Shown here in pieces: positions 44,019 through 56,493 of a DNA stretch of 64,000 bases (the stretch's first letter is position 1; each line of letters starts with the position of its first letter). Source of the DNA: Ereboglobus luteus (GTDB lineage Bacteria > Verrucomicrobiota > Verrucomicrobiia > Opitutales > Opitutaceae); NCBI RefSeq assembly GCF_003096195.1, contig NZ_CP023004.1:473299-537298 (forward strand), given 5' to 3'. The position numbers and the translations under genes are program-made. The notes beneath the pieces are model-generated. The model was not told where the DNA came from. It made no database searches and saw only the letters and a program-made list of their open reading frames with translations.

Positions 44019-47000
44019 TTACGCGCCGTTGGATTTTTGCTGTGTGCCGCGGACGGCCTCGGCGATGGTGTCGTCGCTGCCTCGCTGGACTTCGGCGTCG
44101 CCGAGTTCCTTGTTGAAGCGCATCGAGACGGTCTTCGAGACGCCGCGCTCCTCCATCGTCACGCCGTAGATCGCGTCGGCGGCGGCCACCGTGCGCTTGT
44201 TGTGCGTGATGATGATGAACTGGCTTTCGTTCGTGAAGTGCGAGAGCAGGTCCGTGAAACGGCCGATGTTGGACTCGTCGAGCGGCGCGTCGAGTTCGTC
44301 CAGCAAACAGAAGGGCGAGGGTTTCACCATGTAGAGCGCGAAGAGAAGCGCGACAGCGGTGAGCGTTTTTTGTCCGCCGGAGAGGAGCGAGATGCCCTTG
44401 AGTTTTGTGCCGGGGGGCTGCGCGGTGATTTCGATGCCGCTTTCGAGCGGGTCGTCGGCTTGCACGAGGTCGAGCGCGGCTTTGCCGCCGCCGAAGAGTT
44501 TTGTGAAGGTGTAGTCGAAGTTCTTTTTGATTTGCTCGAAGGTGATCTGGAACTGCTGCATCGAGGTGTTGTTGATTTCGTCGATGGTTTTCAGGAGTTC
44601 GGTTTTCGCGTTCACGAGGTCGTCGTTTTGCGTCTTGAGGAAGTCGTAGCGTTGCTTGAGCGAGCGGTATTCCTCGATGGCGACGAGGTTCACGTCGCCC
44701 ATGCTGTTGATGCGCTGGCGCAGGCTGGCGACGTCGGAGCGGACTTGGTCCCAGTTGGTGTTGTCGAGCGCGGCAAGATCTGCCTCGGTGGGGTCGCCTT
44801 TTTGCTTTTGCTTGCGGCGGCGGGAGCGTTTGACGGGCTCGGCGGGAGCAGCGGCGGCGGCTTCGGCAGGTGCCGCTTGCGGCGCTTCTGCAGCGGATTC
44901 GGCGGATTCGGAAACGGACGGATCGGATTGATCGGACGGCGTGGACTGATCGGGCGCAGCGGCTTGATCGGAAGCAGGCTGCTGATCCTCCGGTTTCTGG
45001 TCTTCCGGCTTCTGGCTCTCTGGCTTCTGGCCTTCCTCTTCCTCGTCGTCGAGGTCGAGATTTTCGATGCCCTCGGGTTCGTCGTCGGCGTGCCAGAGGA
45101 GGTTTTTCCAGTCGAGCGTTGTGATGTCGGTTTGAAATTCGCGCTCGACTTCCTCCTTGAGAAAATCGGCCCGGGCGCGGCTTTCGGCGAGTTTCACCTC
45201 GCACTTGCTGAATTCGTCGTGCGCTTTTTCCGCCTCGACGCGGAGGCCGTCCTGCGTGCCTTCGACGCCGGTGATTTGTTGCTCAACCTCGACGAGTTGC
45301 ACGCGGATTTGCTCCACTTGCTGCTGCGCGACGGTGATGGTTTCGTCGAGTGTTTCGGCGCGGGCGCGCTTGGCGGCCGTCTCGCCTTCGAGGTCCTGGA
45401 TTTGCTGCGTCCAGAGTTCGATTTCCTGCTGGCGCTGGATGAGGAGGGTGCCGAGCTCGGCGCGACGGCGTTCCATGTCGGCGATGCCGCGGTCGAGGTA
45501 ATCGACTTTGCTGCGTTGCTCGGAGGCGGCGAGGCGGGCGGAATTGAGGCTTTCGCGCTTGGTGTCGCGCTCGACACGGAGTTCGGCGAGGCGCGTCTCC
45601 ATTTGCGCGATGCGCTCCTTGCCTTGCGTGTGAAGGGTTTCGGCCTCGGTGAGCTGGGTTTGCGCTTTTTCCCAGCGGGCGTGGGCTTCGTTGCGCGCGG
45701 CTTCGACCGAAGCGGTCTCGGCTTCCATGCGGCGAAGTTTGTTGGAAATGTCCTCGAGGGCTTTTTGCGCGTTGCGTTGCTCGGCCTGGATGGCGGCAAC
45801 TTGTTGCGAGATGGCGAGTTCCTCCTCGCGTTTTTCGGCGAGGGCGGTTTCAGCCTCGGCGATGCGGGCGTTGATGGCGTCGCAGATGGTCTTTTGTTCG
45901 TCGTGCGCCTTTTGGTCGTCGGCCAGGGCGTTGGCGGTTTCGCGCATTTCGTTTTCGCGCTGGACGATGCTGCGGGGATTTTTCTTCGAGGAGCCGCCGG
46001 AGACGAGGCCGCGGCGGTCAACGTATTCGCCCTTGCGCGTGGCGACGGCGAGGAAGGAGAAGGCGGGGTTTTGTTTCCAGTAATCGAGGAAGGCGGTGAG
46101 GTCGTCGGCGATGTAGCAGGCGGAGAGGAGACCGGCGGCGGGGTGTTGCTCGGCGGCGGTGTTGAGGATTTTTGAAACGGGGGTGAGGCCGGGCACGGAC
46201 GCGGCGCTTGTGTCGCCCGAGCTCACGGGATGGGAGCCCGCGCCACTGAGTTCGCCAACGCGGAGGCAGATGGAGCCGGTTTGGGAGGTCTCGAGGTGGG
46301 TGAGGATTTTTTGCGCGGTGGCGAGGTCGGCGACGGTCACGGCCTCGGCGGCGGTGCCGAGGAGGACTTCGATGGCCCTGGTGTATTCGGGGGCGAAACT
46401 GAGGCCGTCCATGATCGCGACGGGGCGGGGCGCGCCGTCGAGGATGTTGTCGAGCTGGCCTTGGAGAACGGCCTTCGCGCCTTCGCCGAAACCCTCGAAG
46501 GATTCGTGGAGGCGCTGGAGGACTTGGAGGCGTCCGGAGCGGGTGGTAAGCTGGCGATCGATTTCGGTGAGGCGGCGCTGGGCGTCGCGAAATTCGCGGG
46601 TGCGGTCGGCGATGGCTTGCTGCGCGTCGCGGGCGTCCTGCTGGGCGCGGGCCTTGGCAACGTGGGCTTCCTCGACGCGCTGCTCGAACTCGGTGGCGAT
46701 TTGCGCGGCGGCGCTTTGCTGCTGGCGGACGCCTTCGATTTCGGCGAGGAGGGCTTCGTGGCGGTGGACGGAGGTTTTTTGGTCAACCTCGTAGCTGGAG
46801 CAATCGGTGCGAAGGCGCGCGAGGGTGCTTTCGACTTGGAGGATTTGAAACTTGGATTGCGTGAGTTCCTGCTCGGTGTTGGCGAGGGAGGCGTCGGCGA
46901 CGGTGACTTGCTGGATGATTTCCTGGAGCTGCGCCTCGGAGGTGCCGAGGAGGGAAAGCTGGAGTTGTTTGTCCTGCGCGCCTGTGTCGACCTGGGTGGC

Positions 47001-48005
47001 GATGTCGCGGAGCTGCATTTCGAGTTCGCCGAGGGTGGCGCGGGTGGCGTCGAGGCGCTCGATGAGGCCGGTGCGCTTGATTTGCGCGAGGTTGGCGGCG
47101 TTGAGGATTTGTTCGCGCTCGGTGCGCAGGTCGAAAACGGCTTGCTGGGCTTCCTGCACGCGCTGGTTGAGGCGCGAGCGGTGGGCTTTTTTCTCCTCGA
47201 GGTCCTGCTGTTGTTGCGAGTAGTGGACGCGGCGGGTTTCAGAGGCGGCGCGGAGCTTGATGACTTGCTCGTCGAGATCGGCGAGCGTGGCGGTGATTTT
47301 GCCGTGCTGGTGGCCGCTGTGCGCGAGCGCGAGGTGGCGGAGGCGGTGCGAGACGCGCTTGTAGCGAAGGGCCTTCGAGGCCTGACGGCGCAGGGAGCCG
47401 ATCTGGCGGCCGACCTCGGCGATGACGTCGGAGACGCGGGCGAGGTTGGTGTCGGTGAGGGCGAGTTTTTGGAGGGCTTCGCGGCGCTGGCTTTTGTATT
47501 TGGTGATGCCGGCGGCCTCCTCAAACACGGCGCGGCGCTCCTCGGGTTTTGAGGAGAGGATCTGGTCGATCTGGCCCTGCGCCATGATCGAGTAGGACGT
47601 GCGGCCAATGCCGGTGTCCATGAAAAGCTTGTGGATGTCCTTGAGCCGGCAGGGGGTGTTGTTGAAGAAGTATTCGCTGCCGCCGTCGCGATGGACGCGG
47701 CGCATGATTTCGATTTCGTGAAACTGGCTGCCGAGTTGTTTTTCGCAGTCGGTGAGAAGCAGCGAGACTTCGCACATTTGCGAAGGTTTGCGGGTGTCGG
47801 CTCCCTCGAAAATGACGTCCTGCATTTTGCCGCCGCGGAGAGCCTTTGCGCTTTGCTCGCCGAGAACCCAGCGGATGGCGTCGGCGATGTTGGACTTGCC
47901 ACAACCGTTGGGACCGACGACGGCGGTCACGCCGCGTTCGAAGTCGAGTGTGGATGGATCAGCAAAAGATTTAAAGCCGTGCAGTTTGAGTGCCTTGAGA
48001 TACAT
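44019..48005 (-). CDS. smc: Chromosome segregation protein SMC
   Basis: Predicted 1328-residue ATPase of the condensin complex. It starts MYLKALKLHGFKSFA with the Walker A motif GPNGCGKS near residue 35. Coiled-coil arms surround a hinge (about 510-660). The C-terminal head has the signature LLSGGQKTLTA and Walker B LLDELDAPLD. The ATG at 48003-48005 matches the family's start. It is about 140 residues longer than a typical SMC; most of this is an acidic, Gln-, Pro- and Ala-rich insertion at about residues 973-1075, in the returning coiled coil before MGDVNLVAIEEY. Part of that insertion is encoded by a microrepeat listed separately. No ScpA or ScpB gene is in the window. Confidence 0.96.
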   Translation of the reverse strand: MYLKALKLHGFKSFADPSTLDFERGVTAVVGPNGCGKSNIADAIRWVLGEQSAKALRGGKMQDVIFEGADTRKPSQMCEVSLLLTDCEKQLGSQFHEIEIMRRVHRDGGSEYFFNNTPCRLKDIHKLFMDTGIGRTSYSIMAQGQIDQILSSKPEERRAVFEEAAGITKYKSQRREALQKLALTDTNLARVSDVIAEVGRQIGSLRRQASKALRYKRVSHRLRHLALAHSGHQHGKITATLADLDEQVIKLRAASETRRVHYSQQQQDLEEKKAHRSRLNQRVQEAQQAVFDLRTEREQILNAANLAQIKRTGLIERLDATRATLGELEMQLRDIATQVDTGAQDKQLQLSLLGTSEAQLQEIIQQVTVADASLANTEQELTQSKFQILQVESTLARLRTDCSSYEVDQKTSVHRHEALLAEIEGVRQQQSAAAQIATEFEQRVEEAHVAKARAQQDARDAQQAIADRTREFRDAQRRLTEIDRQLTTRSGRLQVLQRLHESFEGFGEGAKAVLQGQLDNILDGAPRPVAIMDGLSFAPEYTRAIEVLLGTAAEAVTVADLATAQKILTHLETSQTGSICLRVGELSGAGSHPVSSGDTSAASVPGLTPVSKILNTAAEQHPAAGLLSACYIADDLTAFLDYWKQNPAFSFLAVATRKGEYVDRRGLVSGGSSKKNPRSIVQRENEMRETANALADDQKAHDEQKTICDAINARIAEAETALAEKREEELAISQQVAAIQAEQRNAQKALEDISNKLRRMEAETASVEAARNEAHARWEKAQTQLTEAETLHTQGKERIAQMETRLAELRVERDTKRESLNSARLAASEQRSKVDYLDRGIADMERRRAELGTLLIQRQQEIELWTQQIQDLEGETAAKRARAETLDETITVAQQQVEQIRVQLVEVEQQITGVEGTQDGLRVEAEKAHDEFSKCEVKLAESRARADFLKEEVEREFQTDITTLDWKNLLWHADDEPEGIENLDLDDEEEEGQKPESQKPEDQKPEDQQPASDQAAAPDQSTPSDQSDPSVSESAESAAEAPQAAPAEAAAAAPAEPVKRSRRRKQKQKGDPTEADLAALDNTNWDQVRSDVASLRQRINSMGDVNLVAIEEYRSLKQRYDFLKTQNDDLVNAKTELLKTIDEINNTSMQQFQITFEQIKKNFDYTFTKLFGGGKAALDLVQADDPLESGIEITAQPPGTKLKGISLLSGGQKTLTAVALLFALYMVKPSPFCLLDELDAPLDESNIGRFTDLLSHFTNESQFIIITHNKRTVAAADAIYGVTMEERGVSKTVSMRFNKELGDAEVQRGSDDTIAEAVRGTQQKSNGA
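44988..45035 (-). repeat. Microrepeat inside smc, encoding QKPE/QKPED units
   Basis: On the plus strand it reads as units CCGGTTTCTGG, TCTTCCGGC, TTCTGGCTC, TCTGGCTTCTGG. It is highly similar to the tract at 33567-33614 (shared CTGGTCTTC and TCCGGC blocks). It stays in frame and encodes the repeated QKPES, QKPED, QKPED, QQP. Confidence 0.72.
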
Positions 48006-48183
48006 GAAAATGAAGCCCGCTAATGGAGCGGACGCTTTCTTGCTCGGCAAACGGAAAATTCACACACACGCGGGAAATTGTTCACATTGCCCGTGGCGGA
48101 CGGTGAACAACTAGCGTCGGGCAAAAGCGCGCCGCATGGTTGACGCCCGCCGGATATCGCCCGCGCACCCGTCGCGTTGCGCA

Positions 48184-48891
48184 TCAATTCCGCCGGGCGG
48201 AGACGAGCCAGAGAAGGTTTATCAGCGAGCTGAGGAAGGCCGCGACGTAGGTGAGCGCGGCGGCGTTGAGGGTTTCGCTCACGCCTTTTCTCTCCTCGGG
48301 CGCGATGATGCCGAGCCCCGCGAGCTCGGCCTTGGCGCGGCGACTGGCGTCGAATTCAACGGGAAGCGTGACGAGGTGGAAAAGCGTCAGCACGGCGTAG
48401 CAGACAATGCCAACGTCCAGCATGATGCCGCCGAAACCGCGAAAGAAAAACGCGCCAACAATCACAAAGGGCAAAATGCGCGAAGTGATTTGCGTGATGG
48501 GCACGAGCGCCATGCGAGTCTGGAGCATCGAATAACCGACCTTGTGCTGAATGGCGTGCCCCGCCTCGTGCGCCGCGACTCCGAGCGCGGCGAGGCTGGT
48601 GCCCTGATAGTTTTCTGTCGAGAGCACGAGGCGTTTGTGCGTCGGGTCGTAATGATCGGTGAGGTGTCCGGGCGTCTGAACGATTTCGACATCGCGGATG
48701 CCGGCGCGCGCCATCACCGCCTCGGCCGCCTCGCGCCCCGTGATGCGCCCGCGCGAGGGAATGCGGACGTTTTTGCCATAGGCGCTCGACACACGATACT
48801 GCGCATAACCCGCAAAAATAATCGAGAAGAGCAACAGCCCCAGGACAATCGGCGGCGAAAGAAATGCGAAGGCAAAAAGTTGTATGGTCAT
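48184..48891 (-). CDS. Integral-membrane zinc metallopeptidase (YugP-like)
   Basis: Predicted 235-residue membrane protein. HEAGHAIQH at 108-116 is a gluzincin-type zinc site, and the flanking AALGVAAHEAGHA and GYSMLQTR match the family of small membrane peptidases related to Bacillus YugP (Zn_peptidase_2). Hydrophobic segments lie at about 8-30, 132-175 and 215-232. The substrate is unknown. It is encoded 178 bases downstream of nothing in particular and follows the smc promoter region on the same strand. Confidence 0.87.
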   Translation of the reverse strand: MTIQLFAFAFLSPPIVLGLLLFSIIFAGYAQYRVSSAYGKNVRIPSRGRITGREAAEAVMARAGIRDVEIVQTPGHLTDHYDPTHKRLVLSTENYQGTSLAALGVAAHEAGHAIQHKVGYSMLQTRMALVPITQITSRILPFVIVGAFFFRGFGGIMLDVGIVCYAVLTLFHLVTLPVEFDASRRAKAELAGLGIIAPEERKGVSETLNAAALTYVAAFLSSLINLLWLVSARRN

Positions 48892-50693
<1,802 letters not shown>

Positions 50694-50729
50694 TTACGCA
50701 TCAAAAACATTTTTAGCCATAACCATGAG

Positions 50730-50760
50730 GCCCCGGTGTTAATAACGCCGGGGCTTTTTG
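50730..50760 (+). terminator. Rho-independent terminator of gdhA
   Basis: Eleven-base stem (50730-50740 with 50744-50754, one G-T pair), three-base loop, then TTTTT. Confidence 0.88.
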
Positions 50761-50973
50761 GTCGGACAAACCCTCTTGGCGCGCCGAAACGGTGAACTGC
50801 GAGCATGGAGAATTCGCCCCGCCAAATTGATTCGCATCCGCCTCGAAAAACAGCCATTCTTACGCTCCCTGCAAGATTTTCGGACACGCGTGCGATTTTT
50901 GATTGGACACACCTCGACCGCCTGTTTCCTAATAGGCAAACTATTTCCTCAAACCTCTAAAAAACAAAATATC

Positions 50974-52071
<1,098 letters not shown>

Positions 52072-52101
52072 GAACCGGCAAGGACAAACATTTGATTAAC
52101 G

Positions 52102-52128
52102 AAGCCCGGATTCACTCCGGGCTTTTTT
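52102..52128 (+). terminator. Rho-independent terminator of the PfkB-family kinase gene
   Basis: Stem AAGCCCGGA (52102-52110) with 52116-52124, five-base loop, then a T run. Confidence 0.88.
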
Positions 52129-52222
52129 GGATTTGCGATTTATTCCGTCCGGACGAGGCGTCGCTATTCCAGAATCACGCTTGCGCCTTTTGCGCCTGTT
52201 TGCGGCAATCCAAGTGAATATC

Positions 52223-53080
52223 ATGCGTTTTCTTCCGCTCATCGTTTTGTCGTGCTGCCTTTCGTCGATTGGCCTCGCCGCGCCCGAAAAGTTTGTCCCG
52301 ACGAAACACGATCCCTTTGTTGGTGACTGGCTGCCGAAGAATCCGGGGGATCATGTCGCGCAAGTCTTCGCAACGGGCGACAACGCATATCAGGCAAACA
52401 TCCTTCTCGCGTTCGACGACGAAAGCAGCGCGGAACCGGTCGCTGTTTTGCGCGGCACGCGCCCCGACGAAAAGTCGCCGGTTTCCCTAAATGGTGGCGA
52501 TTGGACGAGCGCGCTTCGTCCCGACTGCTGCGGCAGTCCGCAAATGGAAATCGTCAATTCCAAGACGGGGGAAAAAATACGTCTCGCCCAATACATGCGC
52601 CCGAATCCGCGGTTGCAAGTAAAGCCGCCGAAAGGCGCAAACACGCGCATGGTGTTCACCAATCGCATGCGCGACGGCGTAAGGACACTTGATTCCGCAA
52701 TCCTCGTAAGCGAAACAATCGCCGGAAAAAACGTCCGCGCGCACATTGAGTTCCGTCTGCTCAGCGACCAAAGCGCGGCCGCCGTCACGCTTTGGAAGGA
52801 CAAGTGGATTGCTCTCCCGGCCAGCTACGGGCGCGCTGGCGCGGCGCCGGCATGCGGAGCGCTCGGCGACACGCCGCCAACGATACGCGCCGAGCGCGCC
52901 ATCCTCGAATGGCAGGCGCTCGACATTGAAACGCGCGACGACCGCGCGACCATTTTTTTAAACGGCGTGAGAATCCACGACAGCGTAAAGATCGCAGAGT
53001 CCACAACGCCCGCGCCGCTAAAAATCGAAACCCGCGGCGCGCCAATCGAACTGCGCAATGCCTGGATTTCAACCGAGTGA
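52223..53080 (+). CDS. Secreted DUF1080-like (3-keto-disaccharide hydrolase fold) protein
   Basis: Predicted 285-residue exported protein. The signal peptide (MRFLPLIVLSCCLSSIGLAA) supports the ATG at 52223. The C-terminal part has LEWQALDIETRD, ATIFLNGVRIHD and IELRNAWI, the pattern of the concanavalin-like DUF1080 domain common in Verrucomicrobia and Planctomycetes, where members can be 3-keto-disaccharide hydrolases. The N-terminal half also looks beta-rich. Catalysis is not demonstrated for this sequence. It lies alone between a kinase terminator and a TonB receptor gene. Confidence 0.72.
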   Translation: MRFLPLIVLSCCLSSIGLAAPEKFVPTKHDPFVGDWLPKNPGDHVAQVFATGDNAYQANILLAFDDESSAEPVAVLRGTRPDEKSPVSLNGGDWTSALRPDCCGSPQMEIVNSKTGEKIRLAQYMRPNPRLQVKPPKGANTRMVFTNRMRDGVRTLDSAILVSETIAGKNVRAHIEFRLLSDQSAAAVTLWKDKWIALPASYGRAGAAPACGALGDTPPTIRAERAILEWQALDIETRDDRATIFLNGVRIHDSVKIAESTTPAPLKIETRGAPIELRNAWISTE

Positions 53081-53156
53081 AGCTTTTCCGGGGCAAGCTT
53101 CGGAACACTTTGCTTTTCTAAAACCCATTGCGCGATTTAAACCAATCATGAGTTTT

Positions 53157-53238
53157 AACGGGTCGGGCGTGCCCGCCGAGCGCACGGCGAGAATCACGTA
53201 AATCAAACACGGCGATTGGCAGTCAGCCAACCGCCCTA
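53157..53238. repeat. Dispersed extragenic repeat, copy 2, with second motif
   Basis: 53157-53208 aligns with 31646-31696. The adjoining 53214-53238 carries, in reverse complement, a motif (AGGGCGGTTGGCTGACTG) also seen with two or three changes at 60582-60603. The short frame at 53216-53404 is therefore probably not a gene. Confidence 0.55.
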
Positions 53239-53311
53239 CCCCAAAGGTCGCGCCCTTTCTGACGCCGCCCGAGCATCAAATAACGCGAGCAAGACCAAGA
53301 AACCAGACCGG

Positions 53312-53477
53312 TTAAAATTTCACCCTTACTCCGGTTTGAATGCGCCAGCGGCTGTTGCTACTTTGGAGAGGTTGCGAGCGGGGCTGGACCAAAGTGCCGG
53401 ATGAATCCGTCATGGAATAACGATACACTTCCGCTTCGGGATCGTAGTAACCATAGGCGATGCCGAGATTGTAGGGG
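53312..53477 (-). pseudogene. Frame-shifted 3' end of the TonB receptor gene
   Basis: In the frame one base off from the main receptor frame, this stretch encodes NLGIAYGYYDPEAEVYR and ends IQTGVRVKF, a normal last strand for a TonB-dependent outer-membrane receptor. Adding one C in the CCCC run (GGGG 53474-53477 on the plus strand) would join the two frames into a 1060-residue protein. As written, the main frame runs on to an unrelated stop at 53410. Confidence 0.75.
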
Positions 53478-56400
53478 AATTGTATTGGTAAACGCGGCCC
53501 CATTTTTCGTTCAACAGATTTGCAAGGTTGGTGATGGTGCAATACACTTCCGCGCGCAAAGTGCGCCAAAAGGGGATTTGTTGCGTAACACTCAGGTTGA
53601 GGCGGTGCTGGAATTTACTGCGCTCGCTGTTGCGGGAAGCGATTCTTCCGGCGTAACGGCGGAGGGCGTCATTGGTGGCGAGGTAGGCGAAAAATGCGTC
53701 CTCGTCGGTTTTGCTCGCCCAGTAGAGTTTTGGATCATTGCGCCCGGCGGGAACGTAGAAAAGATCGTTGCCGGACTGTCCGTCGCCGTTGGCGTCGTTG
53801 CGAAAGGTGAAGCTGTAGGGGCGGCCGCTGTGGCCGTCGTAGGTGAGCGTCATAATAGTGTTGAAGCCGCGGATGAGGGCAAACCTGGTCGTCACGCTTG
53901 CGATGACGCGGTCGCGTATTTCCGTGGCCGACGCGCCCGTTTCATCACTGTTGGGGTTGATGCCGATGCGGCGGGTAAAGTTGGCCGAGGCACTGCTGTT
54001 TGTGAAGGGACTGACCTCGGTTGCGTGCCCGCGAGTGTAGGCGAGCCTCGCGCTCCAATGGTTGCGCATCGGACGACTGAGACTGAATGTGAGATGCGAG
54101 CTGCGGGAGGAATCCTTGTCTTTGTCGGCATTGGTGAGCCAATACACATCATCAAACGCCCCGTGGTTGAGTTGGCTGTCGGTGATGTGCGGAATGCCGG
54201 TGACGTTTCCATACTTGTCGGTTTTGATTTCCCATTGGCCGTAGAGCGGGCGCCCGTCGGGGCCGGCAACGGGCTCCTTCAAATTGAGATTGCGATAGAC
54301 GAGGCTTTTTTCCGCGCGCGAAAAGAGCCATTCAATCGAGGCGCTCATGCGCTGCCAGGGCAGTTGGAAATCCACGGCGATGTTTCCGCGCAGCAGGCTG
54401 GGCATTCGCAGATCCTTGTCCATCATGTCCACGCGCATGCGTTTCGAGCTGGGCTCGCCTTCGGGCTGGGCATCGGCATCCACGATCACACTGCCGGGTT
54501 TTTGCGTGGTGCGAAACGCCGTCATGCCGTCGTTGATGTAGGAGTTGCCCATCCAGACGCCGGGAATCTGCCCCTGAAAAATGCCGACGCCGCCGCGCAC
54601 TTGCACCTTGCGCAGATTGCGCGGCATCCAGGTGAAACTGACTCGCGGGCTGAACGTGTAAACTCCGTCAATCGTCGAGTCGTTTCGCACGCCAAAGGTC
54701 TGCTCGACCTGTTTGTTTTCACGCGGGGCTTCGTTCATCGCGGGGTAATCGAAACGCAGGCCGGTGGTGATGGTGAGCGAACGGAAAAAGCGCCAGTTGG
54801 CCTGCAAAAACGCGGTGTTGATCGCGTAGCCCCAGGCAAAACCCGGCGCGCCGCCATCGGCTGTGTATTGGTAAATGTAGGAGCTGATCTTTCCGCTTTC
54901 AAAATCGTCGATGGACGCAAAGGCGTAGTGCCCCCAGGCGTAATCGAGGTATTTGTTGTCGAAATCATTGCGGACGCGCTCGGCGCCAAACTGAATCGTG
55001 TGCCTGCCAAGCAGCCATGTGGCCGAGATTTTGGCCTGCTGCTTTTTTGTCGTCAAAAAGTTCAAATGGCTCGTGCTGCATGCGCCCAGCCACAGCGTCT
55101 CGGCGCCGCTGCCGTCGGCGGCGTCAACACCGTTCACCCTGATTTGCGGCAGACGAGAATTTGGCTGGCGATCGGAGGAATATCGCTGGTTCGCAAAACT
55201 GATCTCGGTCTGAAAATTCGGATGCCATTGCGAGGTCATTTGCGCGCTCCATGCTTTCAAGTCGCGCGAGTTGACATACCAATGGCTGCTCAGGGACGTG
55301 GACGTCGTGCTGGCATAATTTTGATAAACAGGATTGTCGCCATACGACGATGAGTAACGCGCGGACAAGCGATGCCTCGCATTGATGCGCCAGTCGAGTT
55401 TGGCCATGTAGGAATCGCTTTTCTGGCTTCGCTCGCCCGGGTCAAAAAACACGCCCGGCTCGATGCCGTATTTCTCCCTCGCGATGTTGACAATTCTGTC
55501 AAGCGCCCTGGAAGCGGGAATGAAGCTGGCCTCGCGCGACGGATCAGTGCGCTCCTTGCGCTCCCAGTTCACGAAAAAAAACAGCCGGTTTCTTATGATC
55601 TGACCGGCAAGCGTGAAACCATACGTCTCGTCCGTAAAACGCGTGCGCTGGCCGGTGGAGGGATCCTTTGCGCGAAATTTTTCGTTGGCGTATTTGTAGT
55701 AAGCGGAACCGGAAAAGGCGTTCTCACCGCTCCTCGTCACGGCGTTTATCGACGCGCCGGTAAACCCGCTGCGCCGCACGTCATACGGCGCAAGATCAAC
55801 CGAAACGGCTTGAATGGTTTCCATCGAAAATGGATTCCCGAGCGAAGGCAGGCCGTTGGCGCTCAGGCCAAAACCGTCGTCCAGCCGGATGCCGTCGATC
55901 TGAAGCGAGTTGAACAAATGATGCTGCCCCGCCGCCGCGATGACGCTGTTCTCCTCGTCAAGCATCGTGACACGCGGATCAGCGGTCGCATAATCGTTGA
56001 TCGTCTGGTCGATCGACGGACGCTCCTCGATTTCGCGTTGCGTGAGCGCGGTCGAGGAGCCGGGTTGCGGGTGCTCGCGGCGCGCGGCCACCACGAAAGT
56101 TTCGAGATGCACAATTTCATCCGCTGAATCGGAAAGCGCCACGTCAAGCCGGCGATCCTCCCCAAGCGAAAGCACGATTTCGGGGATATCAGCGGCTTCA
56201 TATCCAGGCGCGCTCACCCTTATCGAGAGGCTTTCGCCCGGACGCAATCCGGTGAACAAATACTGGCCGGCGTGATTGGCGCGCGTCTCAAAAACATCCC
56301 CCGTCGCCGCATGACGCAACATCACGCGCGCACCGCCAATCGGAGTTTTCATACCGCCGCCCAAAACCGTGCCGCCAAGCGCCGCCGTCGTTTCCATTTG

Positions 56401-56493
56401 CGCATGAAGCTCGTCCTGCTGGCACCACGCGATAACGCAGGCACACACAATTTGTCTTAACTTTCGTGCGGAGCCGGGTGAACGCAGACACAT
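53410..56493 (-). CDS. TonB-dependent receptor with carboxypeptidase-like N-domain (3' frameshift)
   Basis: Predicted outer-membrane receptor, 1027 residues as written and about 1060 if the frameshift is corrected. After a signal peptide (about 1-31) comes a carboxypeptidase regulatory-like domain (about 38-115, with GGARVMLRHAATGD and RANHAGQYLFTGL), then the plug (about 130-260, including QIDGIRLDDGF and GASINAVTRSGEN) and a barrel like that of Oar proteins. The last 20 residues in this frame (SPTISASPMVTT onward) do not resemble a barrel end, while the neighbouring frame does (see 53312-53477). It may take up a large substrate with TonB energy. No regulator or binding protein is adjacent. 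Start at 56491-56493; no Shine-Dalgarno sequence is seen. Confidence 0.87.
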   Translation of the reverse strand: MCLRSPGSARKLRQIVCACVIAWCQQDELHAQMETTAALGGTVLGGGMKTPIGGARVMLRHAATGDVFETRANHAGQYLFTGLRPGESLSIRVSAPGYEAADIPEIVLSLGEDRRLDVALSDSADEIVHLETFVVAARREHPQPGSSTALTQREIEERPSIDQTINDYATADPRVTMLDEENSVIAAAGQHHLFNSLQIDGIRLDDGFGLSANGLPSLGNPFSMETIQAVSVDLAPYDVRRSGFTGASINAVTRSGENAFSGSAYYKYANEKFRAKDPSTGQRTRFTDETYGFTLAGQIIRNRLFFFVNWERKERTDPSREASFIPASRALDRIVNIAREKYGIEPGVFFDPGERSQKSDSYMAKLDWRINARHRLSARYSSSYGDNPVYQNYASTTSTSLSSHWYVNSRDLKAWSAQMTSQWHPNFQTEISFANQRYSSDRQPNSRLPQIRVNGVDAADGSGAETLWLGACSTSHLNFLTTKKQQAKISATWLLGRHTIQFGAERVRNDFDNKYLDYAWGHYAFASIDDFESGKISSYIYQYTADGGAPGFAWGYAINTAFLQANWRFFRSLTITTGLRFDYPAMNEAPRENKQVEQTFGVRNDSTIDGVYTFSPRVSFTWMPRNLRKVQVRGGVGIFQGQIPGVWMGNSYINDGMTAFRTTQKPGSVIVDADAQPEGEPSSKRMRVDMMDKDLRMPSLLRGNIAVDFQLPWQRMSASIEWLFSRAEKSLVYRNLNLKEPVAGPDGRPLYGQWEIKTDKYGNVTGIPHITDSQLNHGAFDDVYWLTNADKDKDSSRSSHLTFSLSRPMRNHWSARLAYTRGHATEVSPFTNSSASANFTRRIGINPNSDETGASATEIRDRVIASVTTRFALIRGFNTIMTLTYDGHSGRPYSFTFRNDANGDGQSGNDLFYVPAGRNDPKLYWASKTDEDAFFAYLATNDALRRYAGRIASRNSERSKFQHRLNLSVTQQIPFWRTLRAEVYCTITNLANLLNEKWGRVYQYNSPTISASPMVTTIPKRKCIVIP

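Noticed and set aside
53216-53404. 62-codon plus-strand frame near the end of the TonB receptor
   Set aside because: It lies over a dispersed repeat and over the frame-shifted end of the receptor gene on the other strand.
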